From Oscillospiraceae bacterium (lineage in GTDB: Bacteria; Bacillota; Clostridia; Oscillospirales; Oscillospiraceae), in contig WQXS01000018.1 of the NCBI GenBank assembly GCA_009784725.1, positions 1 to 37,965 of the forward strand: a stretch of DNA of 37,965 nt. The letters are read 5' to 3'. Position numbers and translations under genes: made by a program. How positions within the stretch are numbered: position 1 is the first letter of the stretch; every line of letters begins with the position of its first letter. Below the pieces are notes generated by a model. That model saw only the letters and a program-made list of their open reading frames with translations, had not been told where the DNA came from and searched no databases. Positions 1-8,635 of the stretch are shown here, piece after piece.

Positions 1-39
1 TTAATTCCTTAGAATTAAGAGTTGTCATTTGTTCAACTT

Positions 40-106
<67 letters not shown>

Positions 107-116
<10 letters not shown>

Positions 117-214
117 ATATATCGTCTCGCTTGCGAGACATTAAGAGAATGCAAGCATTCTCCGTTTCTATGTACAAGCCCGTTTAAGCTCAGCATGATG
201 GGACTACGGGCGCA
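107..214. repeat. Insertion-like segment in the tRNA-Arg leader, bounded by an 11-bp direct repeat
   Basis: CTACGGGCGCA occurs at 107-117, where it is the 5' end of the tRNA gene, and again at 204-214 in the leader. The 86 bases between hold two perfect palindromes (124-139 and 146-161) and a GCCCGT/ACGGGC inverted repeat (178-183 and 206-211). The duplicated tRNA end flanking a hairpin-rich segment looks like a target duplication left by insertion at the tRNA 5' end. This is an inference. A partial tandem tRNA duplication is the alternative. Confidence 0.5.
124..161. repeat. Dispersed double-hairpin repeat, family A copy 1
   Basis: Two adjacent palindromes: GTCTCGC/GCGAGAC around TT (124-139) and AGAATG/CATTCT around CAAG (146-161), separated by acattaag. 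The same arrangement recurs at 32542-32585 with different stem bases. In this copy the element lies inside the predicted 5' leader of tRNA-Arg. Confidence 0.65.
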
Positions 215-224
215 CATTCTAGTG

Positions 225-254
225 ATTATACAATGGGGCTTTATTTGTTGTCAA
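225..254 (-). promoter_or_regulatory. Sigma-A-type promoter for tRNA-Arg
   Basis: On the minus strand there is a perfect TTGACA (254-249), an 18-bp spacer and a perfect TATAAT (230-225). Predicted transcription start is near 218, giving about 100 nt of leader before the mature tRNA 5' end at 116. That leader holds a family A repeat and a partial copy of the tRNA 5' end. Confidence 0.8.
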
Positions 255-266
255 GCAGGATATATC

Positions 267-296
267 TTGACAATGTGTGCTGTGATATTGTAAGAT
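267..296 (+). promoter_or_regulatory. Probable promoter for the hybrid sensor kinase
   Basis: TTGACA at 267-272, an 18-bp spacer and TAAGAT at 291-296. Predicted start is near 303, which leaves a short leader carrying the GAAGGGA ribosome site (314-320) before the TTG start at 328. It is back-to-back with the tRNA-Arg promoter. Confidence 0.5.
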
Positions 297-327
297 TCGT
301 AATTAAACAGAGTGAAGGGACGCTGGT

Positions 328-3267
328 TTGATTATTAAAAGTAAGAAGTCGTTCGTATCGTTTGTTGGATTAATTTTATTAACGGTAATTATAACAGGTC
401 TTATTGCGGGATGTACAAGTACACCTGTGAATCAGGCTGCCGATAGTGCTTCAATCAACACATTTTATGATATACCCGGAATTACGGAAGAGGAAACTCG
501 AGCAATTGAAATATTGCTTCAAAGCAAAGACAGCTTTTCCTTCGGAGCACTACTGTCCACATATGCGTTTGTTTTGCCGGACGGTTCAAAAGCCGGCTTT
601 TTTTCATTACTTGCAGAGCTGCTTGAGGAACTGTTCGGAGTCCCGTTTAATATAGAGTTTTATGACTGGGATGTTTTGAACGAGAATCTGAACGACTTTA
701 CTATTGATTTTACCGCAGAGCTTACGCCGACACCCGAGCGGCGTCTTCGGTATTTTATGACAGAAGCAATTGCGGAGCTTTCATTATCTGCTTTTATTAA
801 TGTAGATACAACAGAACTCACTACGGCAGAAAGCTTAAACGGATTAAAAGTAGGCTTTTGGAGCGAGAGCATAACCGAAGGTTATATACTCATGGCATAT
901 CCGGATTTGGTTTTTGAATCGGTTGCTATGGACACGGATGCCGAGGTTGCGGAAAAACTATTCACGGGTGAAATTGATGCTTTTGTAACTCCAACGGTTG
1001 ATGCATATGTTTTTAAGGATTTCCCTTTTATTGTAAACAGGGAAATCTTTCCGTTTGTTTATGCCGTATCCTCCATGACAACCTTAAATCCGGAGCTTGC
1101 ACCGATTATCACGGCTATAGATAAATATATGTCGGCAGGTGAAGGGTTTTACAGGATACATGATTTACACGTTGAAGGCAGACGAGCATTTTCCGCATAT
1201 AGTCTTGCTCTTTCTTTAACTGATTATGAAAAAGATTATCTCGGCAATCTGCTCGGAAGCGGGGGAAAAGTACCGATACTGATGGAATCATCACTATATC
1301 CCGTTACATTTTATAATGAAGCAGATGATGAATATCAGGGAATAGCTCAGGATATCCTGCATGAAGTAAGCTTATTAACCGGAATAGAGTTTGAAGTAAA
1401 AAATGATATACATGCATCATGGCAGGATTTACTTGACATGCTATCGGATGGAGAGGCTGCAATGATTGCGGATTTATGGCATTCCGATGAGCAGCAGGAC
1501 AGGTTTTTATTATCCGAAGTGCCGTATCTGAAATCAAATTATGCTTTCATTTCAAAAATTGATACGCCGTACACGGATTTTCTCATTCCGATTTTACGCA
1601 CGGGTGTTGTAAAAGGAACCGTATTTGAAACGGTTTATCACAGGTTATTTCCCGACGGAGGTAATCTTTATCTTTACGATTCAAACAGTGATGCACTCAA
1701 CGCACTTGAATCGGATGATATTGACCTGCTTCTGACAACCGATTTTTTACTTCTTTTTCAGACAAACTACAGAGAGAAGTCCGGTTATAAAATAAATATT
1801 CTCTTAAATTACCTTACCGGTGAATCCTTTTTTGGGTTTAACAGTGAAATGGAGCATTTAAACTCAATAATAAGCAAAGCACAGCGTTTTATTGATACCG
1901 AAAGAATTGCCTTGAGCTGGACGGGACGGGTGTTTGACTTTGAAAGAAGACTTGCAGATGAACGTGCCGACAATGCAAACATTCTTGCAATAATATTAGC
2001 CTTATCCATTGGAGGGCTCTTGGTATTACTGACTATTCTTGCAATGCTGCTCAGGAAAAACAGGGTCATGATATATAAGCTTCGCTCTACATCGGGTAAG
2101 CTTGAAGAGGCTCTTGTGGAAACAAATGCCGCAAGTAAAGCAAAAAGTGATTTTCTGTCAAACATGAGCCACGAAATACGCACACCGTTAAATGCTATTG
2201 TCGGTATGACAACCATTGGAAAAAAAGCAGATAATATGGACGATAAAGACAGGGCAATGAAAGAGATTGAAAACGCATCATCCCATTTACTCGGAGTTAT
2301 AAACGATGTTCTCGACATGGCAAAAATTGAGGCAGGAAAGCTTGAAATAATACCGGTAAGCTTTATGTTTGAAAAAATGCTTCAAAAGGTTTTAAGTACA
2401 ATCTATTACAAAGCAAATGAAAAAGAGCACAATGTAATAATTAATGTCGACGATGAAATTCCGCGCTTCATTACCGCTGATGAACAGCGTCTGTCACAAG
2501 TGATAATTAACCTTCTGACGAATGCTGTTAAGTTTACGCCGGACGGAGGAACAATAAATTTTGATGCTTCCGTTTCGGAGAAAACAGATGATTACCTTAT
2601 TCTTCGCATAGAAGTCGCTGACAGCGGTATAGGAATATCAAAAGATCAACAGGAAAAACTTTTTGATGCCTTTGAACAGGCAAATACCGGAACGACACGC
2701 GAATACGGCGGTACGGGGCTCGGACTTGCAATTGTCAAACGTATTGTCGAAATGATGGGCGGGGAGATTTGGGTTGAGTCCGATCTCGGAAGAGGCGCTG
2801 TATTTATATTCACTGCACAGGTCACATACGGTTATGATGATGAAAGTTTATCGGAAAATAAAAAACCGGAAAGTTCCGGCGCATTCGAAGGTAAATATAT
2901 GCTTGTTGTAGAAGATGTTGAGCTTAACAGCAGAATTCTTGCCGCACTGCTCGAGGATACCGGTCTTATACTAAAATGCGTTGAAAACGGACTTGAGGCA
3001 ATCGAAGAGGTGGAAGCATATCCTGATAAGTATGATATTATTTTCATGGACCTTCAAATGCCTAAAATGAACGGCCTTGAAGCGACCCGCCATATCCGTA
3101 AAATGCCCGGGCATAGCCGTGATAAGCTTCCGATTGTTGCAATGACTGCAAATGTATTTAAAGATGATATTGATAACTGTATTGATGCGGGAATGGATGA
3201 CCATCTCAGCAAACCGCTTGATATTGAAGTGGTAATGCAAAAACTTCACAAATATCTTGATAAATAA
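328..3267 (+). CDS. Hybrid sensor histidine kinase with two periplasmic solute-binding domains
   Basis: 979-residue membrane sensor kinase in the architecture of the BvgS/EvgS group. It starts at TTG with GAAGGGA seven bases upstream. The N-terminus is a signal peptide with lipobox-like IAGC (Cys29). Two type-3 solute-binding-protein domains follow (about residues 40-280 and 305-535), then a transmembrane helix (about 551-575). The histidine kinase core has His615 in NMSHEIRTPLN, an N-box near Asn732, and glycine boxes DSGIGIS and GGTGLGLAI. A C-terminal receiver domain has phospho-acceptor Asp908 in IFMDLQMPKMNG and Lys962 in LSKPLD. All catalytic residues are present, so it should autophosphorylate and pass phosphate to its own receiver. 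No separate response regulator or phosphotransfer protein lies nearby, so the output is unknown. The ligand is unknown; this domain type usually binds amino acids or other small polar solutes. Confidence 0.93.
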   Translation: MIIKSKKSFVSFVGLILLTVIITGLIAGCTSTPVNQAADSASINTFYDIPGITEEETRAIEILLQSKDSFSFGALLSTYAFVLPDGSKAGFFSLLAELLEELFGVPFNIEFYDWDVLNENLNDFTIDFTAELTPTPERRLRYFMTEAIAELSLSAFINVDTTELTTAESLNGLKVGFWSESITEGYILMAYPDLVFESVAMDTDAEVAEKLFTGEIDAFVTPTVDAYVFKDFPFIVNREIFPFVYAVSSMTTLNPELAPIITAIDKYMSAGEGFYRIHDLHVEGRRAFSAYSLALSLTDYEKDYLGNLLGSGGKVPILMESSLYPVTFYNEADDEYQGIAQDILHEVSLLTGIEFEVKNDIHASWQDLLDMLSDGEAAMIADLWHSDEQQDRFLLSEVPYLKSNYAFISKIDTPYTDFLIPILRTGVVKGTVFETVYHRLFPDGGNLYLYDSNSDALNALESDDIDLLLTTDFLLLFQTNYREKSGYKINILLNYLTGESFFGFNSEMEHLNSIISKAQRFIDTERIALSWTGRVFDFERRLADERADNANILAIILALSIGGLLVLLTILAMLLRKNRVMIYKLRSTSGKLEEALVETNAASKAKSDFLSNMSHEIRTPLNAIVGMTTIGKKADNMDDKDRAMKEIENASSHLLGVINDVLDMAKIEAGKLEIIPVSFMFEKMLQKVLSTIYYKANEKEHNVIINVDDEIPRFITADEQRLSQVIINLLTNAVKFTPDGGTINFDASVSEKTDDYLILRIEVADSGIGISKDQQEKLFDAFEQANTGTTREYGGTGLGLAIVKRIVEMMGGEIWVESDLGRGAVFIFTAQVTYGYDDESLSENKKPESSGAFEGKYMLVVEDVELNSRILAALLEDTGLILKCVENGLEAIEEVEAYPDKYDIIFMDLQMPKMNGLEATRHIRKMPGHSRDKLPIVAMTANVFKDDIDNCIDAGMDDHLSKPLDIEVVMQKLHKYLDK

Positions 3268-3336
3268 AGATATATTAAACGGGTTATATTAATTAAATTA
3301 AGAGTACATAATTATTCACGATTTTTAAATACTGTA

Positions 3337-3423
3337 TTGATTATTCCAATCAAATATGATAAAGTCCATTTTTAGGGACGCAAGTCCAAAAAATGACATA
3401 AATGTCGAGAAGGAGATTAGTAA
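3337..3423 (+). promoter_or_regulatory. Structured leader and weak promoter upstream of aqpZ
   Basis: A weak promoter may be TTGATT (3337-3342), 17 bp, TAAAGT (3360-3365). The leader contains GGAC-GCAA-GTCC (3376-3387), a GNRA-type tetraloop hairpin, and GACA-TAAA-TGTC (3395-3406) ending just before the AAGGAG ribosome site (3410-3415). An upstream GTCC (3364-3367) could pair with the same GGAC, so two folds exclude each other. I cannot assign it to a known riboswitch class. Confidence 0.35.
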
Positions 3424-4143
3424 ATGAAGAAGTACATAGCAGAGATAATCGGCACCATGGTTCTTGTGTTTATGGGGTGCGGAAGCGCAATGGTTCTGGG
3501 ATGCGATCCGGACGGCGGGCATCTTGCGGTAGCCTTTGCATTTGGTCTTTCCATAGTCGCAATGGCATATGTTATCGGGAATGTTTCCGGCTGCCATATC
3601 AATCCGGCAGTTTCTCTCGGAGCATTACTTGACAAACGCATTTCAATCGGCGAATTCTGCGGTTATGTTGTGGCTCAAATAATCGGCGCTGTCATCGGTG
3701 CTGCCAAATTATTTGCAATCGTTAAAATCACAGGCATAACAGATATTACAGGCGGATACGGTTCAAACGGTCTTGCCGGAGTTAACGGCAGCATTTTCGG
3801 CGGTCTTGCCGTTGAGATTATTCTTACATTTATCTTTGTACTCGTAATTCTCGGAGTTACTGCAGATAAATCAAAAGGTTCAGTTGCAGGCATTGTTATC
3901 GGTTTATCATTGGTTTTCGTACACATCGTAGGAATTCCGCTTACAGGAACATCCGTTAACCCCGCCCGCAGCATCGGACCGGCTCTCTTCGCAGGCGGAC
4001 AATCGCTGATCGATCTTTGGGTCTTCATCGTAGGACCGTTTGTCGGAGCAGCTCTTGCAGCACTTGTATATCAAATATTCAAATGCAAATGCGGCAAGGA
4101 TGAATCAGCCAAAGAAGAAACTGCAACCGAAGAAGGGGAATAA
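3424..4143 (+). CDS. aqpZ: Aquaporin (MIP family), water-selective type
   Basis: 239-residue six-helix channel of the inner membrane. Both NPA motifs are present (residues 60-62 in HINPAVS and 179-181 in VNPARS). By alignment to E. coli AqpZ the pore filter residues are Phe40, His167, Thr176 and Arg182. That is the aromatic/arginine signature of water-selective aquaporins rather than glycerol facilitators, so water transport is the likely role. The C-terminus is a short charged tail with CKCGK followed by a Glu-rich end, probably cytoplasmic. The start is well supported by AAGGAG eight bases upstream. The next gene, dxs, begins 20 bases after the stop, so the two are probably cotranscribed although unrelated in function. 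Confidence 0.93.
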   Translation: MKKYIAEIIGTMVLVFMGCGSAMVLGCDPDGGHLAVAFAFGLSIVAMAYVIGNVSGCHINPAVSLGALLDKRISIGEFCGYVVAQIIGAVIGAAKLFAIVKITGITDITGGYGSNGLAGVNGSIFGGLAVEIILTFIFVLVILGVTADKSKGSVAGIVIGLSLVFVHIVGIPLTGTSVNPARSIGPALFAGGQSLIDLWVFIVGPFVGAALAALVYQIFKCKCGKDESAKEETATEEGE

Positions 4144-4162
4144 TCCGTTAAAGTGATTTTTT

Positions 4163-6022
4163 ATGGAGCTTTTAGATAATCTTGGTTCATCCGAAGACAT
4201 AAAAAATAAAAGTATCGCGGATCTTTACAAATTATGTGAAGATCTGCGGTCTTTCCTATTGTCAAATGTATCCAAAACCGGCGGGCATCTTGCATCAAAT
4301 CTTGGTGTTGTGGAGATTACCGTAGCAGTCCATAATGTGTTTGACACATCAAAGGACAGACTGATTTTTGACGTAGGACACCAGTGTTATACGCATAAGA
4401 TTCTGACCGGCAGAAGAGACGGATTTGCGAATCTTCGAAGCACGGGAGGGGTATCCGGGTTTCCGAATCCGCAGGAAAGCGGTCATGATGCATTTATCAG
4501 CGGACATGCTTCGACTTCTGTGTCGGTGGCACTTGGAATGGCAAGAGCGAGAACAGCCTTAAACGGGGATTATTCGGTAATCGCTCTTATAGGTGACGGT
4601 GCACTCACAGGCGGGCTTGCATATGAAGGTTTATCCGATGCAGGTCACAGCGGGGAACCGCTTATTGTCATATTAAACGACAATGAAATGTCAATAACCC
4701 AAAACGTCGGAGGTCTCTCAAGGCATCTTGCACGTCTGCGTGTACGCCCTTATTATCTTAATTTTAAGAAGTTTTACAGGAAAACCGTTAAAAAAATACC
4801 GTTTTTCGGAAAGCGTTTTGATAATTTACTCCGGAGTGTAAAGTCGGGAGTAAAGGATACGCTTCTGCCTTCAAGCATGTTTGAAAACATGGGTTTTATA
4901 TACCTCGGCCCTGCTGACGGTCATAATATCAAAGAGGTCTGCAGGCTTTTAAAGGTGGCAAAGGAAATGTCAAAGCCTGTAATTATCCATCTTACGACAG
5001 TTAAGGGCAAGGGTTATAAATATGCCGAGGAAAGCCCCGAAATATATCATGGTGTATCCGAGTTTAACGTAAAAAACGGGGAGGCTCACTCGGTTCCCGC
5101 CGAAACCTTTGCATCTGCATTCGGAGATACTCTGACGAAGCTTGCCGATGAAGATGAGCGGATATGTGCAATCACCGCTGCAATGCAGTCGGGAACGGGG
5201 CTTGATGATTTTGCGTTAAAGCACAGCTCAAGGTTTTTTGATGTGGGAATTGCAGAAGGCCATGCCGTTACAATGGCAGGGGGACTTGCAAAGCAGGGGA
5301 TGATACCTGTTTGTGCAATTTATTCAACCTTTATCCAACGTGCTTATGACATGATATTTCATGATGTCTGTCTTCCCGGTTTGCATGTTTTGTTTGCGGT
5401 CGACCGTGCGGGATTTGTTTCGGATGACGGACAGACGCATCAGGGGGTTTTGGATGTCGGTATTTTTCTGCAAATGCCGAATATAACTGTTTTATGCCCT
5501 TCTGCAATTTCTGAAATGGAGCATATTTTAAAGTATGCGGCTTATGAAATACCGGGTCCGGTTGCCGTAAGATATCCGCGCGGAGGTTCCGACAGATTTG
5601 CGTCAGACGGGCCGCCGTATGAACCGGTGCTGCTAAAGGGTTCAAACGAAAAAACCGACGTAACACTGATAAGTTACGGCAGAATGGTTGATAATATAAT
5701 GGATGCGGCGGAGCTGCTGGAAAAACGGGGTGTTACCGCAGATGTTATAAAGCTTATAAATATAAGCCATATTTCAACCGACAGGCTGCTCCCGCTTATA
5801 GGTGATTGCACTAACGTATTTATTGTTGAAGAATGTGTTTCCGGCGGTTCTCTTGCATCGAAGCTGATATTTGAACTTGTTTCAGCCGGCTATAAGGGAA
5901 GCCTTTTCGCACTCTATCCCGATACATCCGCCATTCCCTCTGCAAGCGTCGAGGAGCTGATGGAAATGTACAAACTGGACGCCGCAGGCATTGCAGATAC
6001 TGTTATAAATAAAAAGGCCTGA
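4163..6022 (+). CDS. dxs: 1-deoxy-D-xylulose-5-phosphate synthase
   Basis: 619 residues, full length for the family. It catalyses the thiamine-diphosphate-dependent condensation of pyruvate and glyceraldehyde 3-phosphate, the first step of the MEP isoprenoid pathway; the product also feeds thiamine and pyridoxal synthesis. Visible features are DVGHQCYTHKILTGR near the N-terminus, the TPP-binding motif GDGALTGG (from residue 144) with LNDNEMSI downstream, the catalytic Glu365 in VGIAEGHAV, and DRAGFVSDDGQTHQG in the second half. The ribosome site is weak, consistent with translation following aqpZ. The stop codon lies inside the left arm of the terminator at 6012-6041. The last enzyme of the pathway, ispH, is at 33951. 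Confidence 0.97.
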   Translation: MELLDNLGSSEDIKNKSIADLYKLCEDLRSFLLSNVSKTGGHLASNLGVVEITVAVHNVFDTSKDRLIFDVGHQCYTHKILTGRRDGFANLRSTGGVSGFPNPQESGHDAFISGHASTSVSVALGMARARTALNGDYSVIALIGDGALTGGLAYEGLSDAGHSGEPLIVILNDNEMSITQNVGGLSRHLARLRVRPYYLNFKKFYRKTVKKIPFFGKRFDNLLRSVKSGVKDTLLPSSMFENMGFIYLGPADGHNIKEVCRLLKVAKEMSKPVIIHLTTVKGKGYKYAEESPEIYHGVSEFNVKNGEAHSVPAETFASAFGDTLTKLADEDERICAITAAMQSGTGLDDFALKHSSRFFDVGIAEGHAVTMAGGLAKQGMIPVCAIYSTFIQRAYDMIFHDVCLPGLHVLFAVDRAGFVSDDGQTHQGVLDVGIFLQMPNITVLCPSAISEMEHILKYAAYEIPGPVAVRYPRGGSDRFASDGPPYEPVLLKGSNEKTDVTLISYGRMVDNIMDAAELLEKRGVTADVIKLINISHISTDRLLPLIGDCTNVFIVEECVSGGSLASKLIFELVSAGYKGSLFALYPDTSAIPSASVEELMEMYKLDAAGIADTVINKKA

Positions 6023-6041
6023 GTTTTCACTCAGACCTTTT
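6012..6041. terminator. Bidirectional intrinsic terminator between dxs and cheV
   Basis: AAAAGG-CTGAGT pairs with ACTCAG-CCTTTT around a TTTC loop, with one internal C/A mismatch. A-tracts and T-tracts on both sides allow use from either strand. It serves the convergent dxs (+) and cheV (-) genes, and the dxs stop codon is within the stem. Confidence 0.85.
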
Positions 6042-6045
6042 ATTG

Positions 6046-6975
6046 CTATAAAATCCATTCGTCGAGAGTTGATACGAGCTTTCCTATTTGTGGTTTTGAA
6101 AGGTGGGCGCTGACTCCGAGTCTATCGCCGAGTTGTTTTTGTGCGTCATCTATCAGGCTTGAAAATACGACAACGGGTACTTTTACAAGGATTTCATCAG
6201 CTTTTACCAGCTTTGTAAGATGATGCCCGTCCATTCTCGGCATTTCTATATCGGTAATTATTATTGATACATATTTCTCAATCGGGCTGATGTTTGCGTG
6301 AGCCTGACTGCGGCACTTGATAAGATAATCCCATGCATCCTCTCCATTGTCAAATGATGTGATATTTGTATATCCGGCAACCTCGAGTGCTTCAATAAGC
6401 ATTCTTTTAAGGAAAACGGAGTCCTCGACAACCACTATTGGTTTTGTGTTTTGAGCACGTTCACCCATTTTCTGGACTTCGGATATTTGAAGACCCGTTT
6501 CGGGGTTTATATCATAAAGAACCTTTTCGAAGTCTATGATAGTTATTATTTTATCACCGATTTTTGTTGTTCCCGTAATAACACTGTCATTGTTTCCGTA
6601 AACGATTGATGAGGGTTTTTCTACGTTTGCCCAACTGATTTTATGCATATCCTCAACTGTGTGAACAAGGAAAGCCGCATTTACATTGTCAAAGTTCGTC
6701 AGCATAAACATGTCCTTGGAAGGCTCTTCACTTTCCTGAAGCTGCATATATCTCGGAAGATTTATAACGGTTATAAGGTTGCCGCGAGGTTTAAACACTC
6801 CGTCGATGCAAGGATGTGAGAGTGTCATAGGGGTGATTGGTGTATAACGCATGATTTCGGTGACTTTAGCGACATTAATGCCAAAAGAATCACCTGCCAT
6901 CGTAAATTCCATTAATTCAAGCACACTGGTTTCATCCGTAACTCTGGCACCGCTGCTTTTAGGTGTATTTTCCAC
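6046..6975 (-). CDS. cheV: Chemotaxis coupling protein CheV (CheW-receiver fusion)
   Basis: 309 residues. An N-terminal CheW-like coupling domain (about residues 15-165) joins to a C-terminal receiver domain (about 180-305). The receiver has acidic residues in VVVEDS, phospho-acceptor Asp242 in ITDIEMPRMDG and a conserved Lys in LSKPQ. CheV links chemoreceptors to the CheA kinase and adapts when its receiver is phosphorylated. I chose the GTG start at 6975 because GGGAGG (6988-6983) lies seven bases upstream; the longer frame to 7020 has no such site. No other chemotaxis or flagellar gene is in the window, so this copy is isolated. The upstream GCCGATTG (7044-7037) resembles a motility sigma factor -10 element. 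Confidence 0.92.
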   Translation of the reverse strand: MENTPKSSGARVTDETSVLELMEFTMAGDSFGINVAKVTEIMRYTPITPMTLSHPCIDGVFKPRGNLITVINLPRYMQLQESEEPSKDMFMLTNFDNVNAAFLVHTVEDMHKISWANVEKPSSIVYGNNDSVITGTTKIGDKIITIIDFEKVLYDINPETGLQISEVQKMGERAQNTKPIVVVEDSVFLKRMLIEALEVAGYTNITSFDNGEDAWDYLIKCRSQAHANISPIEKYVSIIITDIEMPRMDGHHLTKLVKADEILVKVPVVVFSSLIDDAQKQLGDRLGVSAHLSKPQIGKLVSTLDEWIL

Positions 6976-7130
6976 AACATATCCTCCCGCTATCAAATAA
7001 TTTTTAATACAATTTATCATAAACCAAAAAAATAATCAATCGGCATAACACAGGAAAATGAAAAATCTTTGAAAATGCTTAAAAATTCTAGCAATTTTAC
7101 AGAAATATTGCAAAAATAGTACCGGGAAAA

Positions 7131-7159
7131 TTGACCAAGAGGGGAAAAAATGGTATAAT
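7131..7159 (+). promoter_or_regulatory. Sigma-A promoter with extended -10 for the glycoside-hydrolase-like gene
   Basis: TTGACC (7131-7136), a 17-bp spacer and a perfect TATAAT (7154-7159), preceded by TGG to give an extended -10. The predicted start near 7166 leaves about 25 nt of leader, including GAAAGGGA before the ATG at 7191. Confidence 0.8.
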
Positions 7160-7190
7160 ATCAGCCCGTAATTAATGAAAGGGAAAATCT

Positions 7191-8465
7191 ATGCCGGAAT
7201 TATCGAAAAAAAGAAAATATTCCGCAGCGGGTAAGCGTAAGCGTTTGCCTGTGTTTTCCATTTTGCTTGTGATTTGCTATATAGCTGTCGCAGCATTTAT
7301 TATTTCATATGCTTTAGGCGGTATAAGACCTTCCGAGGATTCGCACGAAGTTATGTCGTTTGATTTTTCAGCGGTCCGTGATGAAATTCTAAGTATGGCT
7401 TCCGAGCCCGATTCCGCAGAGCCGATACCCCTGCCGCCGCCTGTTCAGGTAAAAGGCGTTTGGCTCGGTGCATGGTGGATTGCCGAGGATGATACGCTGA
7501 TTGACAGGTTTATTGAGATTTGTGAAACTACGGAGTTAAACTCACTTGTAATAGATATAAAAGAAGAGTACGGATATGTTGTAATGCCGCTCGATGACGA
7601 AAGATATCCGCAAAATGAAAATATCGTAATTGAAGACCTTGCCGAAGTAATAGAGGATTTAAACGACAGAGGTATTTATACAATTGCCAGAATCGTTTGT
7701 TTTAAGGACCCGAGATGGGGGTCGAAAAATCCTCATCTTGCTCTTCGCGATAAAGACGGAAACCGCTGGAGAGACAGAGGCGGTGTAGGATGGCTTAATC
7801 CGTATGAAAGAGAAAACTGGGAGTATATTGCAGAGCTTTGTCTCGAAGCAGCGAAGTTTGGTTTTAAGGAAATTCAGCTTGATTATGTCCGTTTTCCCGC
7901 TGACGGCAAGCTGAGTGAAATTGACTTCGGTGCAGCAGGGGAGGCTCAGACTAAGGCTGAGGTAATAGCCGAGTTTATGTCCTTTATCCGTGATACCATG
8001 CTAAAGGTCGGTGTAAGGACCTCTGCCGATGTTTTCGGGATTATAGCACTAAGTGACAATGACGCACAAATCATAGGACAGGACCCGAAGCTGCTCTTTC
8101 ATTCGCTTCATTACATAAGCCCGATGATTTATCCGTCACACTTTTCAAACATAAACCAAAACGGGGTCGGTCAGTTTATTAACAGTGTTTTATTTGAAAC
8201 TCCCGATACCGAGCCGCACGGAGTGGTTTATCATACATTACAGCACTTTTTACGCCTTCGGGATGCGGACAACCCGGACAAGGCGATTATAAGGCCGTAT
8301 CTTCAAAGCTTCACGGCAGGTTATCTCGGCGAGGGTATGTTTATAAATTACGGCACCGACGAAATTAGAGCCCAAATCCGGGCAGTCTACGACGCAGGCC
8401 TCGAAGAATGGATCCTCTGGAGCAACCACAGCCGCTACAACCCGGAATATTTCTTAAGTGAATAA
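7191..8465 (+). CDS. Membrane-anchored putative glycoside hydrolase (DUF4015-like)
   Basis: 424 residues. A basic N-terminus (KKRKYSAAGKRKR) precedes one transmembrane helix (about residues 21-42), then a linker rich in acidic residues and proline, then a TIM-barrel-like domain from about residue 80 to the end. Motifs include VKGVWLGAWW, VIDIKEEYGYV, ARIVCFKDPRWG and EIQLDYVRFP with Asp231. These match proteins annotated as putative glycoside hydrolases of the DUF4015 family, whose substrate is not established. The orientation implies a domain outside the membrane, perhaps acting on cell-wall or exopolysaccharide glycans. It is monocistronic, with its own strong promoter. A family B repeat follows directly and fills the gap to the convergent gene. 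Confidence 0.85.
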   Translation: MPELSKKRKYSAAGKRKRLPVFSILLVICYIAVAAFIISYALGGIRPSEDSHEVMSFDFSAVRDEILSMASEPDSAEPIPLPPPVQVKGVWLGAWWIAEDDTLIDRFIEICETTELNSLVIDIKEEYGYVVMPLDDERYPQNENIVIEDLAEVIEDLNDRGIYTIARIVCFKDPRWGSKNPHLALRDKDGNRWRDRGGVGWLNPYERENWEYIAELCLEAAKFGFKEIQLDYVRFPADGKLSEIDFGAAGEAQTKAEVIAEFMSFIRDTMLKVGVRTSADVFGIIALSDNDAQIIGQDPKLLFHSLHYISPMIYPSHFSNINQNGVGQFINSVLFETPDTEPHGVVYHTLQHFLRLRDADNPDKAIIRPYLQSFTAGYLGEGMFINYGTDEIRAQIRAVYDAGLEEWILWSNHSRYNPEYFLSE

Positions 8466-8485
8466 AGTATATATTTTGCGACTCA

Positions 8486-8588
8486 GAGTCATTATATATA
8501 CTTCTTTTTCGTTCGAAGAAACGTCCGTGTTTATACTCACGCACCTCCCCGTCCATGGGTCGGCTGACAGAAGTATATCTAATGACTC
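8486..8588 (+). repeat. Dispersed long-inverted-repeat element, family B copy 1
   Basis: Arms GAGTCATTATATATACTTCT (8486-8505) and the matching right arm (8569-8588) are complementary at 19 of 20 positions. The 63-base loop carries a core also found in copy 2 (20887-20997, opposite strand): CGAAGAAACGTCC, then GTTTATACTC, then CCCCGTCCATGGGT. It lies between convergent genes. Downstream (8589-8640) the unit ccrAGCCGC...TAAGATT occurs twice, about 27 bp apart, and once beside copy 2. Confidence 0.75.
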
Positions 8589-8635
8589 CGAGCCGCTGAT
8601 AAGATTTACTACCTCCAAGCCGCATGTAAGATTAT

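Noticed and set aside
1809-2318. 169-residue minus-strand frame inside the sensor kinase
   Set aside because: Ser/Ile-rich shadow of a well-conserved kinase region, with no ribosome site or family similarity.
3360-3423. c-di-GMP-I (GEMM) riboswitch upstream of aqpZ
   Set aside because: GGGACGCAA is present, but the GCAAACC partner and the second paired domain of the class are not, so I do not call it.
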